Assembly (NCBI RefSeq): GCF_020404745.1
Contig: NZ_JAIZAP010000017.1
Span: 1 to 64,000 of the forward strand
DNA length: 64,000 bases
Reading direction: 5' to 3'
From: Aquibacillus saliphilus
Lineage (GTDB): Bacteria > Bacillota > Bacilli > Bacillales > Amphibacillaceae
Both the position numbers and the translations under genes were made by a program. Each line of letters begins with the position of its first letter. The first letter of the stretch is position 1. Below the pieces are notes generated by a model that saw only the letters and a program-made list of their open reading frames with translations, did not search any database and was not told the DNA's origin. Positions 31,928-40,209 of the stretch are shown here, piece by piece.

Positions 31928-32518
31928 ATGAATAAATTTAAAAATATACTATTAACCGCTTCATTATCTATAAGTTTCTTAATTGCTCCAACTGTAGCTG
32001 ATGCCGCAACCTATCAGTTACAAAAAAATGATTCATTTTGGACTATTGCAAATAAATACGGAGTATCTCTATTAAACTTGCAAAGTACAAACAATCGATC
32101 AAGCAGTCTTTTATATGCGGGCGAAACATTATCTATTCCTACCACTATGTCTAGTGCCGATAGAGACCTAATGGCAAGACTTGTACATGCAGAAGCTAAA
32201 GGCGAATCATACGCAGGTAAAGTTGCCGTAGCAACAGTAATCCTGAATCGAATGGATAATAAACAATTTCCAAACACGGTGAATGGTGTTGTATATCAGC
32301 GTTCTGCAGGGGGACACTATGCTTTTTCCCCTGTGAAAGATGGTGCAATTAATCAAGTTGCCAATACCACAGCTAAGCGTGCAGTTAACGAAGCACTAGC
32401 TTTTAGAGGTCAAGGTGCTGGATCGTTATATTTTTATAACCCTAAAACGGCTAAGAGTTCTTGGATTACTACTCGCGAAGTAACAATTACAATTGGAAAT
32501 CACGTTTTCGCAAGATAA
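31928..32518 (+). CDS. Cell-wall hydrolase, LysM plus SleB/CwlJ domain
   Basis: A 196-residue secreted protein. A signal peptide (residues 1-26, ending ADA-A) is followed by one LysM peptidoglycan-binding domain (28-75, YQLQKNDSFWTIANKYG, LYAGETLSIP) and a Hydrolase_2 domain (82-196) with LVHAEAKGES, AVATVILNRM and SPVKDG, as in SleB, CwlJ and YkvT. These are lytic transglycosylase or amidase-like enzymes, several of them acting on spore cortex. Its short length and LysM head are closest to YkvT-type proteins. AGGAGG precedes the ATG. Monocistronic with a terminator. Confidence 0.9.
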   Translation: MNKFKNILLTASLSISFLIAPTVADAATYQLQKNDSFWTIANKYGVSLLNLQSTNNRSSSLLYAGETLSIPTTMSSADRDLMARLVHAEAKGESYAGKVAVATVILNRMDNKQFPNTVNGVVYQRSAGGHYAFSPVKDGAINQVANTTAKRAVNEALAFRGQGAGSLYFYNPKTAKSSWITTREVTITIGNHVFAR

Positions 32519-32522
32519 AAAC

Positions 32523-32575
32523 AAACGATAAACAAATTTTAGAGGCAGATTGTTTTCTAAACTTGTTTATCGTTT
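32523..32575. terminator. Terminator
   Basis: AAACGATAAACAA (32523-32535) pairs exactly with 32563-32575 across a long loop and is followed by TG and T-rich sequence. Confidence 0.6.
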
Positions 32576-32613
32576 TGCTGATTCCATACATATATCCTCA
32601 TACTGTATCACAA

Positions 32614-33297
32614 TTATTTATCGTGCCTTTTATCAATATACACTTTATTCTGTTCATCAATTTGAGCGATAGCCACATCCGCAACTTTCAAAATCCCATT
32701 CGTCTGCAAAATTGACTGAACCCATTTTTCATCTTTACCTGCTGCCTTCAAACTATTGCTTAATAACTTTCCATCTATAATAAACGTTTGTGGTACTCCT
32801 CTCGAAGCGGTATTAATTTGTAATTCTTGTTTAGTAGGTGGTAATTGCTTCTTTTTTTTCATTGCAGACACACTTCCATCTGTTTCAAAAAAAGCAAAAT
32901 CTATTTCATCTAAATAGAAAATTTTCTTCTTTCTAAGTTGAAAAAGCAATTCATCCATTGTAAGACGCGCTTTCGACATTCCTTCTTCATAAACCTTCCC
33001 GTCCTTAAACACGAGTGTTGGTTCATCATTTAAAATCTTTCTCCCCTTAAAGGATTTTAGGGAAATAAAATCTACAAGTAATGCAAGTAATGCAAAGATA
33101 ACTAACCCAAACAATCCTACTGTTTTCGTGATATTGCTGCTGAACATAATACCGCTAACAATCGAACCTAAACTAACACCAGCAACAAAATCGAAAAATG
33201 TCATTTGTGCAATTAATTTTTTCCCTAATATTCTAGCCAGTATATAAAGAGTTACAAAAGTAATAACTGTACGTAATGCCATCTCATTAAATTCCAT
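32614..33297 (-). CDS. DUF421 membrane protein (YetF-like)
   Basis: A 227-residue protein of the DUF421 family: three N-terminal helices (RTVITFVTLYILARILGKK, then FDFVAGVSLGSIVSG and FALLALLVDF) and a cytoplasmic part with two small beta domains (TLVFKDGKVYEEGM, and PQTFIIDGKLLSNSL). B. subtilis has several such proteins (YetF, YkjA and others); YetF-type proteins have been linked to spore germination. The ATG at 33297 follows GGGAG. A paralogue is at 37400. Terminator shared with the hydrolase gene. Confidence 0.88.
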   Translation of the reverse strand: MEFNEMALRTVITFVTLYILARILGKKLIAQMTFFDFVAGVSLGSIVSGIMFSSNITKTVGLFGLVIFALLALLVDFISLKSFKGRKILNDEPTLVFKDGKVYEEGMSKARLTMDELLFQLRKKKIFYLDEIDFAFFETDGSVSAMKKKKQLPPTKQELQINTASRGVPQTFIIDGKLLSNSLKAAGKDEKWVQSILQTNGILKVADVAIAQIDEQNKVYIDKRHDK

Positions 33298-33523
33298 TGG
33301 TAAAACTCCCATAAAATTACGGATAACAGTTTTTTAATTAATATTTCCTTTTATCACCTGTTCTATTCAAGAATGTTATCCTCTTTTTAAAAACGTCAAT
33401 TAATCTCCAAGTTTTAACACTAATTGTCCATATATATTTAGGATTAAACCAATGATTAGGGAAAACATAACATTGTGCATTTAGGAAGGGGCACGAAAGA
33501 TGAATATATTTAGGAGGTTAACT

Positions 33524-34036
33524 ATGGGCATTTTAAGTGGAAATCCAACTAATGAACCGATGCATTATGGTGAAGTGTTTGGTGTATGGTCATTCTTAAT
33601 GACAGCTAAAGCAAGTATCGCCGCTTGCCAAACAAAACTTAATCATGCAGGTGATGAAGATCTAAAGAAGTTAATTCAAGAGGCTATCCAACAATGCCAA
33701 CAAGAGGTTAAACAAATTGAAGTGCTGTTAAAAGAAAATGGTGTGGGTTTACCACCAACACCACCAGAGCGCACAAACGCTTGTTTAGAAGACATCCCAA
33801 CAGGTGCACGCTTTCAAGATCCTGAAATAGCAGCAGCCCTATCAATAGCTACTGCAGCAGGACTCGTTGCCTGTAGTCAAATCATAGGGCAATCAATCCG
33901 TGAAGATATAGCAATGATGTTTGGGCAATTTCACACCCAAGAGGCCACTCTTGGTGCAAAACTTCTTCGACTTAATAAAGAAAAAGGATGGTTGGTTCCA
34001 CCACCTCTTCACCCAACAAATACGAAAGATTGTTAA
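33524..34036 (+). CDS. DUF3231 family protein
   Basis: A 170-residue, helix-rich protein matching DUF3231: NEPMHYGEVFGVWSFL near the start, LLKENGVGLPPTPPERTNA at the middle loop, then a helical C-terminal half with the Gly-Trp-Leu-Pro-Pro end. The fold is predicted to be a ferritin-like four-helix bundle, and related proteins are found in spore-formers. The ATG at 33524 has AGGAGG seven bases upstream; an in-frame ATG at 33500 is less likely. The role is unknown. A terminator hairpin follows. Confidence 0.75.
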   Translation: MGILSGNPTNEPMHYGEVFGVWSFLMTAKASIAACQTKLNHAGDEDLKKLIQEAIQQCQQEVKQIEVLLKENGVGLPPTPPERTNACLEDIPTGARFQDPEIAAALSIATAAGLVACSQIIGQSIREDIAMMFGQFHTQEATLGAKLLRLNKEKGWLVPPPLHPTNTKDC

Positions 34037-34061
34037 CAAATCAGATAAATTTATAAATAAA

Positions 34062-34101
34062 AAAACACATGGGATTTTCACTTTGAAATTCCATGTGTTT
34101 T
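34062..34101. terminator. Bidirectional terminator
   Basis: AAAACACATGGGATTT (34062-34077) pairs with 34086-34101 with one mismatch and A/T runs on both sides. Confidence 0.75.
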
Positions 34102-34119
34102 AAATAAATATACTATTTA

Positions 34120-34332
34120 TTAACTACCCATTTTTCTACGATTATTGCTAGCTTTTTTGGTTTGCTGGCTTTGCATTCGTTGATTTGAACTGATGCCATT
34201 GTTAGTTTTATTGCCACTCATTTGCGCCTGTTTCTTTCTCTCAAGCTGTTGTTTCACTAATTCTTGCATAGTTAATTTCTTTTTTTCCGTAGACTGTATA
34301 TTTTGGTCGTTGTTGGTTTCTCCATTAGACAT
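34120..34332 (-). CDS. Small Gln/Asn/Lys-rich protein (70 aa)
   Basis: A 70-residue, low-complexity basic protein: an Asn-rich head, a helical centre (KLTMQELVKQQLERKKQAQ) and a Gln/Asn/Ser/Lys-rich tail. It lacks Cys, Trp and membrane segments. I do not recognise it; small basic proteins of this composition occur in Bacillaceae spores. GAGGAG lies eight bases before the ATG. It shares the terminator at 34062 with the convergent DUF3231 gene. Confidence 0.65.
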   Translation of the reverse strand: MSNGETNNDQNIQSTEKKKLTMQELVKQQLERKKQAQMSGNKTNNGISSNQRMQSQQTKKASNNRRKMGS

Positions 34333-34404
34333 AGTTTGTCTCCTCTTTATTCACTCATTCAGGTACATAGTATATTATAATACACTATCTCAATTTTAAC
34401 ACCT

Positions 34405-35250
34405 TCATTTTTTAAATATTATTTTTAAAACAATTCGCTCCCACCATTTCCAAGGAATAATTTGTTTTAAAAACAATGTAGCTTTTAATCCCTTTCCAAC
34501 AGGATAACGCAATCTTTTAATTTCTTTCATGTTAGCTATCTTAGCAACAAGATTAGCAACAAGAATTGGATCCTGATGATTCTTTTTACTCGACTCTAAC
34601 GAGGAAATAATCTTGGTCATATAGTCATGATAAGGTGATTGATCATTAAGTGAACCTTTGGAAATTTCCATCCCTGATGACCAAATATTCGTTTGAAAAG
34701 ACCCAGGTTCAACTATTGCAACCTGAATGCCAAATGGTCTAAGCTCTAATCTTAGACTTTCACTGTATCCTTCTAGAGCGTACTTTGAGGAGACGTAAGC
34801 GGATATCCCAGGGAATCCCATTCTTCCACTTACACTGCTAATATTGATAATGGTACCGTTCCTTTTTTGACGCATTTTTGGCAGAACTGCCTGCGTGATT
34901 GCCATTACGCCAAATAGATTGGTCTCAAATTGTCTTCTGTAATCGTTTATTTCAACCTGTTCTGCAAAACCACCAATTGCGAATCCTGCATTATTTATTA
35001 AAACATCGACACGCTCAAGCGTGTTAACTTTTTCAGAAAACCTATTTATTGATTCTTGATCAGTAACATCTAATTGATATGGAAGAATTCGGTCTAATAC
35101 GTCTTGTTCATTTGTATGTAAGTTAAAGACAGTAAACTTATCTTTGTTACGCATTGTTGCAAGTACTTCAAATCCTTGCCGCGCAAGTTGAATTGTTGTT
35201 GATAAACCGAGTCCACTTGATGACCCCGTTATAATCGCAACACGAGTCAA
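34405..35250 (-). CDS. Short-chain dehydrogenase/reductase
   Basis: A 281-residue SDR of the classical type: TGSSSGLGLST cofactor loop, NNAGFAIGG, the catalytic Ser (ISSVSGRMG) and YVSSKYALEGYSE (Tyr-x3-Lys). After residue 190 comes the longer C-terminal part seen in retinol/steroid-dehydrogenase-like SDRs. Substrate unknown; an NAD(P)-dependent oxidation or reduction of a hydroxyl or carbonyl is expected. The likely start is TTG 35250, after GGGGGGA; no ATG is near. It is monocistronic. Confidence 0.85.
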   Translation of the reverse strand: MTRVAIITGSSSGLGLSTTIQLARQGFEVLATMRNKDKFTVFNLHTNEQDVLDRILPYQLDVTDQESINRFSEKVNTLERVDVLINNAGFAIGGFAEQVEINDYRRQFETNLFGVMAITQAVLPKMRQKRNGTIINISSVSGRMGFPGISAYVSSKYALEGYSESLRLELRPFGIQVAIVEPGSFQTNIWSSGMEISKGSLNDQSPYHDYMTKIISSLESSKKNHQDPILVANLVAKIANMKEIKRLRYPVGKGLKATLFLKQIIPWKWWERIVLKIIFKK

Positions 35251-35447
35251 AATAAATCCCCCCAATCAATCCTAGTATTTATATGAATAATCCAATTATA
35301 TCATAGGCACCACGGTTTTAAATTTTAGTAGTAGTACTCTAAACCTTATCCCTCTTAACAAATTTTAATTGTGGTAAACTAAGTCCATGTTTCTATCCAT
35401 TACTATCAGGGAATTTAGTAGATAGCGAAGAAAAAGGAGTGTGTAAG

Positions 35448-36170
35448 ATGAGTCGAAAGGGTAAGATGTTAGATAAAGACATTAATAGTAGATATTTAAA
35501 CGAAACTATCACGGTTAAATGGTATCAACCAGAATCTTTTACTCCGCTCAAAAGTTACCATATTTGCATTATGCAGGATGGTAATGATTATTTTCAACTA
35601 GGTAAAGTTGCTTCATTGAGTGATCAATTGCACGAGGATATGGAAATTGAAGACACTGTTTTCGTTGGTATTCATTATAATGATAAGTATGATCGTCAGG
35701 ATAAATACCACCCTAATGGGGCGAAACAAGCAGATTACATGAATTTTCTCGTCCATGAAGTAATTCCGATGTTAGACGAAGAAATTCCTTCCTACCAAGT
35801 TGGTGGAAGCAGGGCTCTATTAGGAGATTCACTTGCAGGTACACTTGCACTAATGACAGCACTTAGTTATCCCCACACATTCGGAAAAGTCATTATGCAA
35901 TCACCTTATGTCAATCAAACTGTTACCGACTTAGTTACAAGTAGTAAAAAGATAGATACAATTGATATTTATCACACAATTGGCAATCAAGAAACTAAAG
36001 TACCAACAACTGCTGGAACAATAGAGGATTTCCTTTCGCCGAACCGTCAGCTAAATGAGCAATTAAAGTCATATAACTTCCATTATACCTACCATGAGTT
36101 AGACGGCATTCACACATGGAAATATTGGCAACAGGATTTACAACGAGCATTAACAACCATGTTCGGCTGA
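35448..36170 (+). CDS. yjcH: Putative esterase (YjcH-like)
   Basis: A 240-residue alpha/beta-hydrolase of the esterase-D type. The nucleophile Ser lies in LLGDSLAGTLAL (about residue 129), and the terminal His is in DGIHTWKYW; the acidic residue is less sure. The length equals that of B. subtilis YjcH as I recall it, and the next two genes are YjcG- and YjcF-like, as in that organism. The substrate is unknown (related enzymes act on enterobactin or acyl esters). The ATG at 35448 follows AAGGAG. Confidence 0.85.
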   Translation: MSRKGKMLDKDINSRYLNETITVKWYQPESFTPLKSYHICIMQDGNDYFQLGKVASLSDQLHEDMEIEDTVFVGIHYNDKYDRQDKYHPNGAKQADYMNFLVHEVIPMLDEEIPSYQVGGSRALLGDSLAGTLALMTALSYPHTFGKVIMQSPYVNQTVTDLVTSSKKIDTIDIYHTIGNQETKVPTTAGTIEDFLSPNRQLNEQLKSYNFHYTYHELDGIHTWKYWQQDLQRALTTMFG

Positions 36171-36328
36171 GGGCATTAGGTAATTATGAAATTGACTCAA
36201 GTTGAATAAATTAACAAATAACTTATTAAGCAACCTATTTTTTTGTTATAATAAAAATTAATTACACATTAGCAGAGCGTTAGACTAATTTGTTCGACAA
36301 GTTTACGATTGAATAGGAGGAGTAAACC

Positions 36329-36841
36329 ATGAAATACGGTATCGCTATTTTCCCTTCAAAGGAGCTTCAAGATTTAGCTAATTCTTTCCGAATGCGCTAT
36401 GATCCACATTATGCCTTGATTCCTCCTCATATTACCTTGAAGGAACCATTTGAAGGTAGAAACATTGAAATCGAAACGATTGTCAAAGAATTAAAAGAAG
36501 TAGCAAAAAACACCGAACCTTTCCTAATGAAAATTAGAAAAGTAAGTTCATTTTCTCCTGTAACGAATACAATTTATTTGAAAGTTGAACCTATACAAGA
36601 ATGGGTTGACTTAAATGAACGGCTACACACTGGAAGTCTTCCCGAGGACCAAACATATGCATTTGTTCCTCATATAACAATTGCACAAAAACTATCCGAT
36701 GATGAATTTTCAGATGTATTCGGAAGTCTAAAAATGCAAGAATTCAACCTAGAAGAAAAAATTACTCGTTTCCAGTTGATGTATCAATTAGAAAACGGTA
36801 CTTGGACGGTGTATGAAACCTTCACATTAAACAAGGAGTAA
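36329..36841 (+). CDS. yjcG: 2H phosphoesterase-like protein (YjcG)
   Basis: A 170-residue protein with the two HxT motifs of the 2H phosphoesterase superfamily: HITLKEPF (about residue 35) and HITIAQK (about 115). Relatives hydrolyse 2'-3' cyclic phosphodiesters in RNA processing; B. subtilis YjcG has the fold. GGAGGAG lies seven bases before the ATG. YjcF follows after six bases, so the two are co-transcribed and probably coupled. Confidence 0.9.
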   Translation: MKYGIAIFPSKELQDLANSFRMRYDPHYALIPPHITLKEPFEGRNIEIETIVKELKEVAKNTEPFLMKIRKVSSFSPVTNTIYLKVEPIQEWVDLNERLHTGSLPEDQTYAFVPHITIAQKLSDDEFSDVFGSLKMQEFNLEEKITRFQLMYQLENGTWTVYETFTLNKE

Positions 36842-36847
36842 TGCTAA

Positions 36848-37273
36848 ATGATGAATGTAAAAATCGCAGAGAACGATCGACAACAACAGGATGCGTTTCA
36901 AGTAAGAAATACCGTTTTCGTTGAAGAACAAAAGGTACCACCGGAACTTGAAATTGACGAATTAGAAAATGAATCAATTCACTTTGTCGGTTATCAAGAC
37001 AACAAACCGATTGCTGCCGGCCGACTTCGTTTTGTTGATGAATATGGTAAGCTAGAGCGAGTATGTGTACTAGAAGAATTTCGCGGGCACCAATTCGGAA
37101 AACAAATCATTACTGAAATGGAACAAGTAATAAAGAAAAAGGATTACCCAAAATCTAAACTAAACGCACAAACACATGCAGAAGGTTTTTATGAGTCGAT
37201 TGGCTATCACACGATTTCGGATCAGTTTATCGATGCTGGTATTTCTCATGTAACAATGATTAAAAAAATCTAA
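36848..37273 (+). CDS. yjcF: GNAT acetyltransferase (YjcF)
   Basis: A 141-residue GCN5-related acetyltransferase. RVCVLEEFRGHQFGKQII is the acetyl-CoA-binding segment; the N-terminal VRNTVFVEEQKVPPELEID belongs to the YjcF/ElaA-like group. The substrate is unknown. AAGGAGTAA, which overlaps the yjcG stop, is its ribosome site, so it is coupled with yjcG. A terminator lies just after. Confidence 0.88.
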   Translation: MMNVKIAENDRQQQDAFQVRNTVFVEEQKVPPELEIDELENESIHFVGYQDNKPIAAGRLRFVDEYGKLERVCVLEEFRGHQFGKQIITEMEQVIKKKDYPKSKLNAQTHAEGFYESIGYHTISDQFIDAGISHVTMIKKI

Positions 37274-37277
37274 ATTC

Positions 37278-37312
37278 ATCCCTCATCAGAAAATGGTGAG
37301 GGATTTTCTTTG
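37278..37312 (+). terminator. Terminator of yjcGF
   Basis: ATCCCTCA (37278-37285) pairs with TGAGGGAT (37297-37304), followed by TTTCTTTG. Confidence 0.8.
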
Positions 37313-37399
37313 TAATCGTTACGCCTCCCTTTTCTCCTCGTATGAAAGTTGGACAATTGGTAAAGATAGTTAAGGAGCTTTGAAAGGAGAGGTACTTTC

Positions 37400-38068
37400 A
37401 TGGGAGCAATTTTTATTGAAACGCTTTTCGGATTCATAGCATTATTTGTTATTGTCAAAGTCGTTGGTAAAACCCAAATTTCGCAGTTAACGCCCTTCGA
37501 TTTTATCTCAGCACTGATTTTCGGTGAGTTAGTTGGTAATGGTATATACGACGATGAAGTAACACTTAAAAAAATAGCTTTTGCCGTCTTCTTATGGGGA
37601 GGTTTATTATTAGTAACAGAACTAATAACCCAGAAGTTTAAAGGTACACGGGCTTTCTTTGAGGGTAAACCAACCATCATTATTCATAAAGGTCAATTAA
37701 ATAAAGAGGAAATGAGAAAGAATAAATTAGATATTAATCAGTTACTCCATTTATTAAGAGCAAAAGGCGCGTTTTCATTAAAAGAGGTTGATTATGCATT
37801 ACTAGAAACTGATGGTTCAATTTCGATTTTGAAGAAAACGTTAGATCAAACACCGTCTAGGAAAGATTTTAATTTACTCGCTGAAGATGTTGTCCTTCCA
37901 ATGACACTGGTAACTGATGGTGAAATTGTTTGGGACAACTTACATGAAGCAGGACTCGACGAAAATTGGCTTTCAGCTGAATTTAAAAAGCAAAATATCA
38001 TCTCGCATAAAGACGTTCTTTATGCTGAATATAAAAAAGGAGAAGCTTTGTATGTACAAACGTTTTAA
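37400..38068 (+). CDS. DUF421 membrane protein (paralogue)
   Basis: A 222-residue DUF421 protein with three helices (FGFIALFVIVKVVGKTQ, then TPFDFISALIFGELVG and IAFAVFLWGGLLLVTE) and two small cytoplasmic beta domains (PTIIIHKGQLNKEEM; PMTLVTDGEIVWDNLHE). It has the same architecture as 32614-33297 but is clearly diverged (VGK-Q-S-LTPFDF instead of LGKKL-AQMTFFDF). AAGGAGAGG lies before the ATG. Stand-alone; role unknown, possibly membrane or spore related. Confidence 0.88.
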   Translation: MGAIFIETLFGFIALFVIVKVVGKTQISQLTPFDFISALIFGELVGNGIYDDEVTLKKIAFAVFLWGGLLLVTELITQKFKGTRAFFEGKPTIIIHKGQLNKEEMRKNKLDINQLLHLLRAKGAFSLKEVDYALLETDGSISILKKTLDQTPSRKDFNLLAEDVVLPMTLVTDGEIVWDNLHEAGLDENWLSAEFKKQNIISHKDVLYAEYKKGEALYVQTF

Positions 38069-38082
38069 GCTTCCTTCCCCTT

Positions 38083-38982
38083 TTAGTTTTTTTTATAAAA
38101 TATCCATTTCGCTTTGACAATTGTACTCCTAACTTTATCCCGCTTAATTAAGGCTACCAAGTAACTTGTAACGGCTGTTCGAAATAATAAAAATTGAGAC
38201 AACTGTGAAGGGTTTACCTGATAATATTCACACATATCAGCCACTAATGTTTCGTGGGTAAGCCCATCTGGGTTCGAAGCTATTTTTTCTTCTAACCAAT
38301 CCAATAATTTTTGATGATAATTAATATTGGCATCAACTACTGTATGAAAATCCTTTTGATAGACACCATGACCAGGAATAGCACCCACACAGGAAATTTG
38401 TTTTATCTTATTAAGACTTTCAATTGCCTGCTCTGCATCAGTAAGAAAAGGAATCTTATGCTTGCTCAATTGTTCCTCACTAAAATAAGCATCAGCTGCA
38501 TATAATACACCATGAATTCGTAGTGCCAATTGATAGTAACTATGACCTGGAAGATAATAAGTATCAAATGAGAAGTTATCTATCGTATGAAAACCTTCTG
38601 TGAGGACATTGTCTATTCGTAACGGATTACCTTCAATAAATTTATTTCTTAATTCGGACAATGGTTCATTACCACCAAACAAATAAACAGGTTCTAACAC
38701 TGGATACCGCATGATCGCTTCCTCTAAATAAGGTGCAATTGTGTAAACATCGTATTCACTTTGTAAATACTTAGCACCACCAAAATGGTCGGAATGGGCA
38801 TGAGTGATGAAAAGGTGTGTGATAGGCAGTTGTTTATTTTTCAACTGCTTAATGACTTTTTTGATTGTAGATTTATCAATTCCTGCATCTATTAACATTC
38901 CTTTTTCACCCTGTGTGACATATCCAATGTTGACGGGCCCATAAAAAGCATAACAGGTATCATTAAACTGCCTGAATTCCAT
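38083..38982 (-). CDS. Metallo-beta-lactamase-fold hydrolase
   Basis: A 299-residue MBL-fold hydrolase. THAHSDHFGGA (about residues 59-69) is the metal motif; later ligands are GHSYYQ, the Asp in AADAYF and the His in IPGHG. The last 90 residues form a helical, winged-helix-like domain as in many thioesterase-type members. Such enzymes cleave thioesters, lactones or phosphodiesters; the substrate cannot be told. AAGGAG lies before the ATG. It converges on the DUF421 gene with 14 bases between stops. Confidence 0.85.
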   Translation of the reverse strand: MEFRQFNDTCYAFYGPVNIGYVTQGEKGMLIDAGIDKSTIKKVIKQLKNKQLPITHLFITHAHSDHFGGAKYLQSEYDVYTIAPYLEEAIMRYPVLEPVYLFGGNEPLSELRNKFIEGNPLRIDNVLTEGFHTIDNFSFDTYYLPGHSYYQLALRIHGVLYAADAYFSEEQLSKHKIPFLTDAEQAIESLNKIKQISCVGAIPGHGVYQKDFHTVVDANINYHQKLLDWLEEKIASNPDGLTHETLVADMCEYYQVNPSQLSQFLLFRTAVTSYLVALIKRDKVRSTIVKAKWIFYKKN

Positions 38983-39010
38983 AATAATTATTCTCCTTGT
39001 CTTCTGTTAT

Positions 39011-39262
39011 CTATACATGTTCGCTGATATTCTTCCCAATTCCTGTTATCTCTGCAAAAATTTTTTCTTCAGCAGACTTATGGACAGCGGCAGGGGTGTA
39101 TAAACTATTTGTATTAACGTTAGGTTGCTTACTATTTTTGTACATTGTATTCAGTTGTGCTCGATGTAAGTTTTCAATTGGATATGGGTCATGCTTTGTT
39201 CTAACCGTTCGCGAATGATATTGCTCATATTGATACTGCTGGACTGGAAGTATATAGCCCAT
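39011..39262 (-). CDS. Conserved small protein, unknown (83 aa)
   Basis: An 83-residue soluble protein starting MGYILPVQQYQYEQYHSR and rich in Tyr, Gln and basic residues, with a helical end (SAEEKIFAEITGIGKNISEHV). I recall similar short MGYILP proteins in Bacillaceae but no function. The ATG at 39262 is preceded by AGGAGGAGAGG; the longer upstream frame has no site. It follows the next gene (39333-39548) by 70 bases and may share its transcript. Confidence 0.7.
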   Translation of the reverse strand: MGYILPVQQYQYEQYHSRTVRTKHDPYPIENLHRAQLNTMYKNSKQPNVNTNSLYTPAAVHKSAEEKIFAEITGIGKNISEHV

Positions 39263-39332
39263 AACCTCTCCTCCTAACATCTTGATAGTTGTATATACCC
39301 TTTTTAAAGGAAATATATGCAGGAAAATAACT

Positions 39333-39548
39333 CTATCCATCAATTAATTTTTCAAATTCAAGCATAGTAATTTCTAATTCTTTGATGCTACCATTAAATT
39401 TGTGATCCCATTGGATCATTTCTTGCTCAAATTGTCTGATTCGTTTTTCAGGCCGTTGAAACCATTTTTCATTCTTTCCCAAATGTTTCTCAATGTCTCC
39501 AAGATGTTTCATTACAGTTCCATGAAAACCAGGTACTCTATCCGGCAA
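39333..39548 (-). CDS. Small helical protein (71 aa)
   Basis: A 71-residue, charged, helix-rich protein (KHLGDIEKHLGKNEKWFQRP, then RIRQFEQEMIQWDHKF), likely a short coiled coil. No Cys. I do not recognise the family. The start is TTG 39548 after GAGGAGGGAAG; no ATG is suitably placed. Together with the gene downstream it forms a small leftward pair between the MBL hydrolase and the spore-coat region. Confidence 0.6.
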   Translation of the reverse strand: MPDRVPGFHGTVMKHLGDIEKHLGKNEKWFQRPEKRIRQFEQEMIQWDHKFNGSIKELEITMLEFEKLIDG

Positions 39549-39577
39549 TTTCTTCCCTCCTCTTTTTTGCAAGATGT

Positions 39578-39702
39578 AAGAACAAAAGCGCAGGCGCCTT
39601 GCTCACCACCGACAAGCTTAAGACAAGCCTCGGCGTGGCGTTCTTTGCCACAGAGAGGATTGACTTAAGACTTCGAGGTGGTAGGCGCCGGAGCTGGACG
39701 TG
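39578..39702. repeat. Dispersed GC-rich repeat, copy 1
   Basis: A GC-rich block in an AT-rich genome: it opens AACAAAAGCGCAGGCGCC and closes GTAGGCGCCGGAGCTGGAC, with ACCACC/GGTGGT arms inside that allow a long hairpin. Two related copies occur at 42871-42952 and 58227-58370. Repeats with GCGC..GGAGCTGGA ends are common in intergenic DNA of Bacillaceae; the function is unknown. Confidence 0.75.
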
Positions 39703-39763
39703 GCTAAGCTTTGGAATTAATTGTCAACAACAGTCCATTTATGATTTACTAGACCACAAAACA

Positions 39764-39783
39764 AGGCAACATGTAAGTTGCCC
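39764..39783 (-). terminator. Terminator
   Basis: GGGCAAC and GTTGCCT (minus strand) with six loop bases and TGTTTTGT after. It ends the acidic gene at 39797. Confidence 0.65.
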
Positions 39784-39796
39784 TGTTTCACCTTAA

Positions 39797-40039
39797 CTAT
39801 ATCCAAGAAAAAGGTCTTTTTTCTTCATCGTCTTTATGATCATCATTGCCATGATCATCTTCAACTGCTTCTACTTCTTCTTCGTCCTTCTTGTCTTCTA
39901 CAGATTCCTCTGCCAATACCCCTCTTCTTGGTCCGAAGAATGGGTCATTTGAACGAGGTCGTTGCTGAGGCTCGATGTGTACGTTGTCTGCTTTTATTAC
40001 TAAATCTTTCACATAAATTACTTTTTTCTTTTCAGACAT
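39797..40039 (-). CDS. Acidic protein in the spore-coat locus (80 aa)
   Basis: An 80-residue protein with a beta-like start (KKKVIYVKDLVIKADNVHIE), a basic Pro/Arg patch (PQQRPRSNDPFFGPRR) and a very acidic Glu/Asp tail ending RPFSWI. I do not recognise a family. It is 170 bases downstream of cotO on the same strand, separated by a terminator, and close to the CotY/Z genes, so a coat function is plausible but inferred. The ATG at 40039 lies eleven bases after AAGGAG. Confidence 0.6.
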   Translation of the reverse strand: MSEKKKVIYVKDLVIKADNVHIEPQQRPRSNDPFFGPRRGVLAEESVEDKKDEEEVEAVEDDHGNDDHKDDEEKRPFSWI

Positions 40040-40172
40040 AAAGATGTTCACTCCTTTTATCAAAAATTCATCTCTTTATTCTATGTGAATGTCTAGTAAT
40101 GGTTATGGACATCAGCCTAGTTTCCTAGAGTTTCTTAGTTCTGTTTGTTCTTAATCGAGCTAAAATTAATAC

Positions 40173-40197
40173 ATGCAAAAGATCTACTCTTTTGCAT
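40173..40197 (-). terminator. cotO terminator
   Basis: ATGCAAAAGA (40173-40182) pairs exactly with 40188-40197 around five bases; T-rich sequence follows on the minus strand. Confidence 0.7.
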
Positions 40198-40209
40198 GCA
40201 TTATTCGAA

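Noticed and set aside
37276-37680. 134-aa minus-strand ORF
   Set aside because: It lies antisense in the DUF421 gene and its terminator; no ribosome site and no family resemblance.
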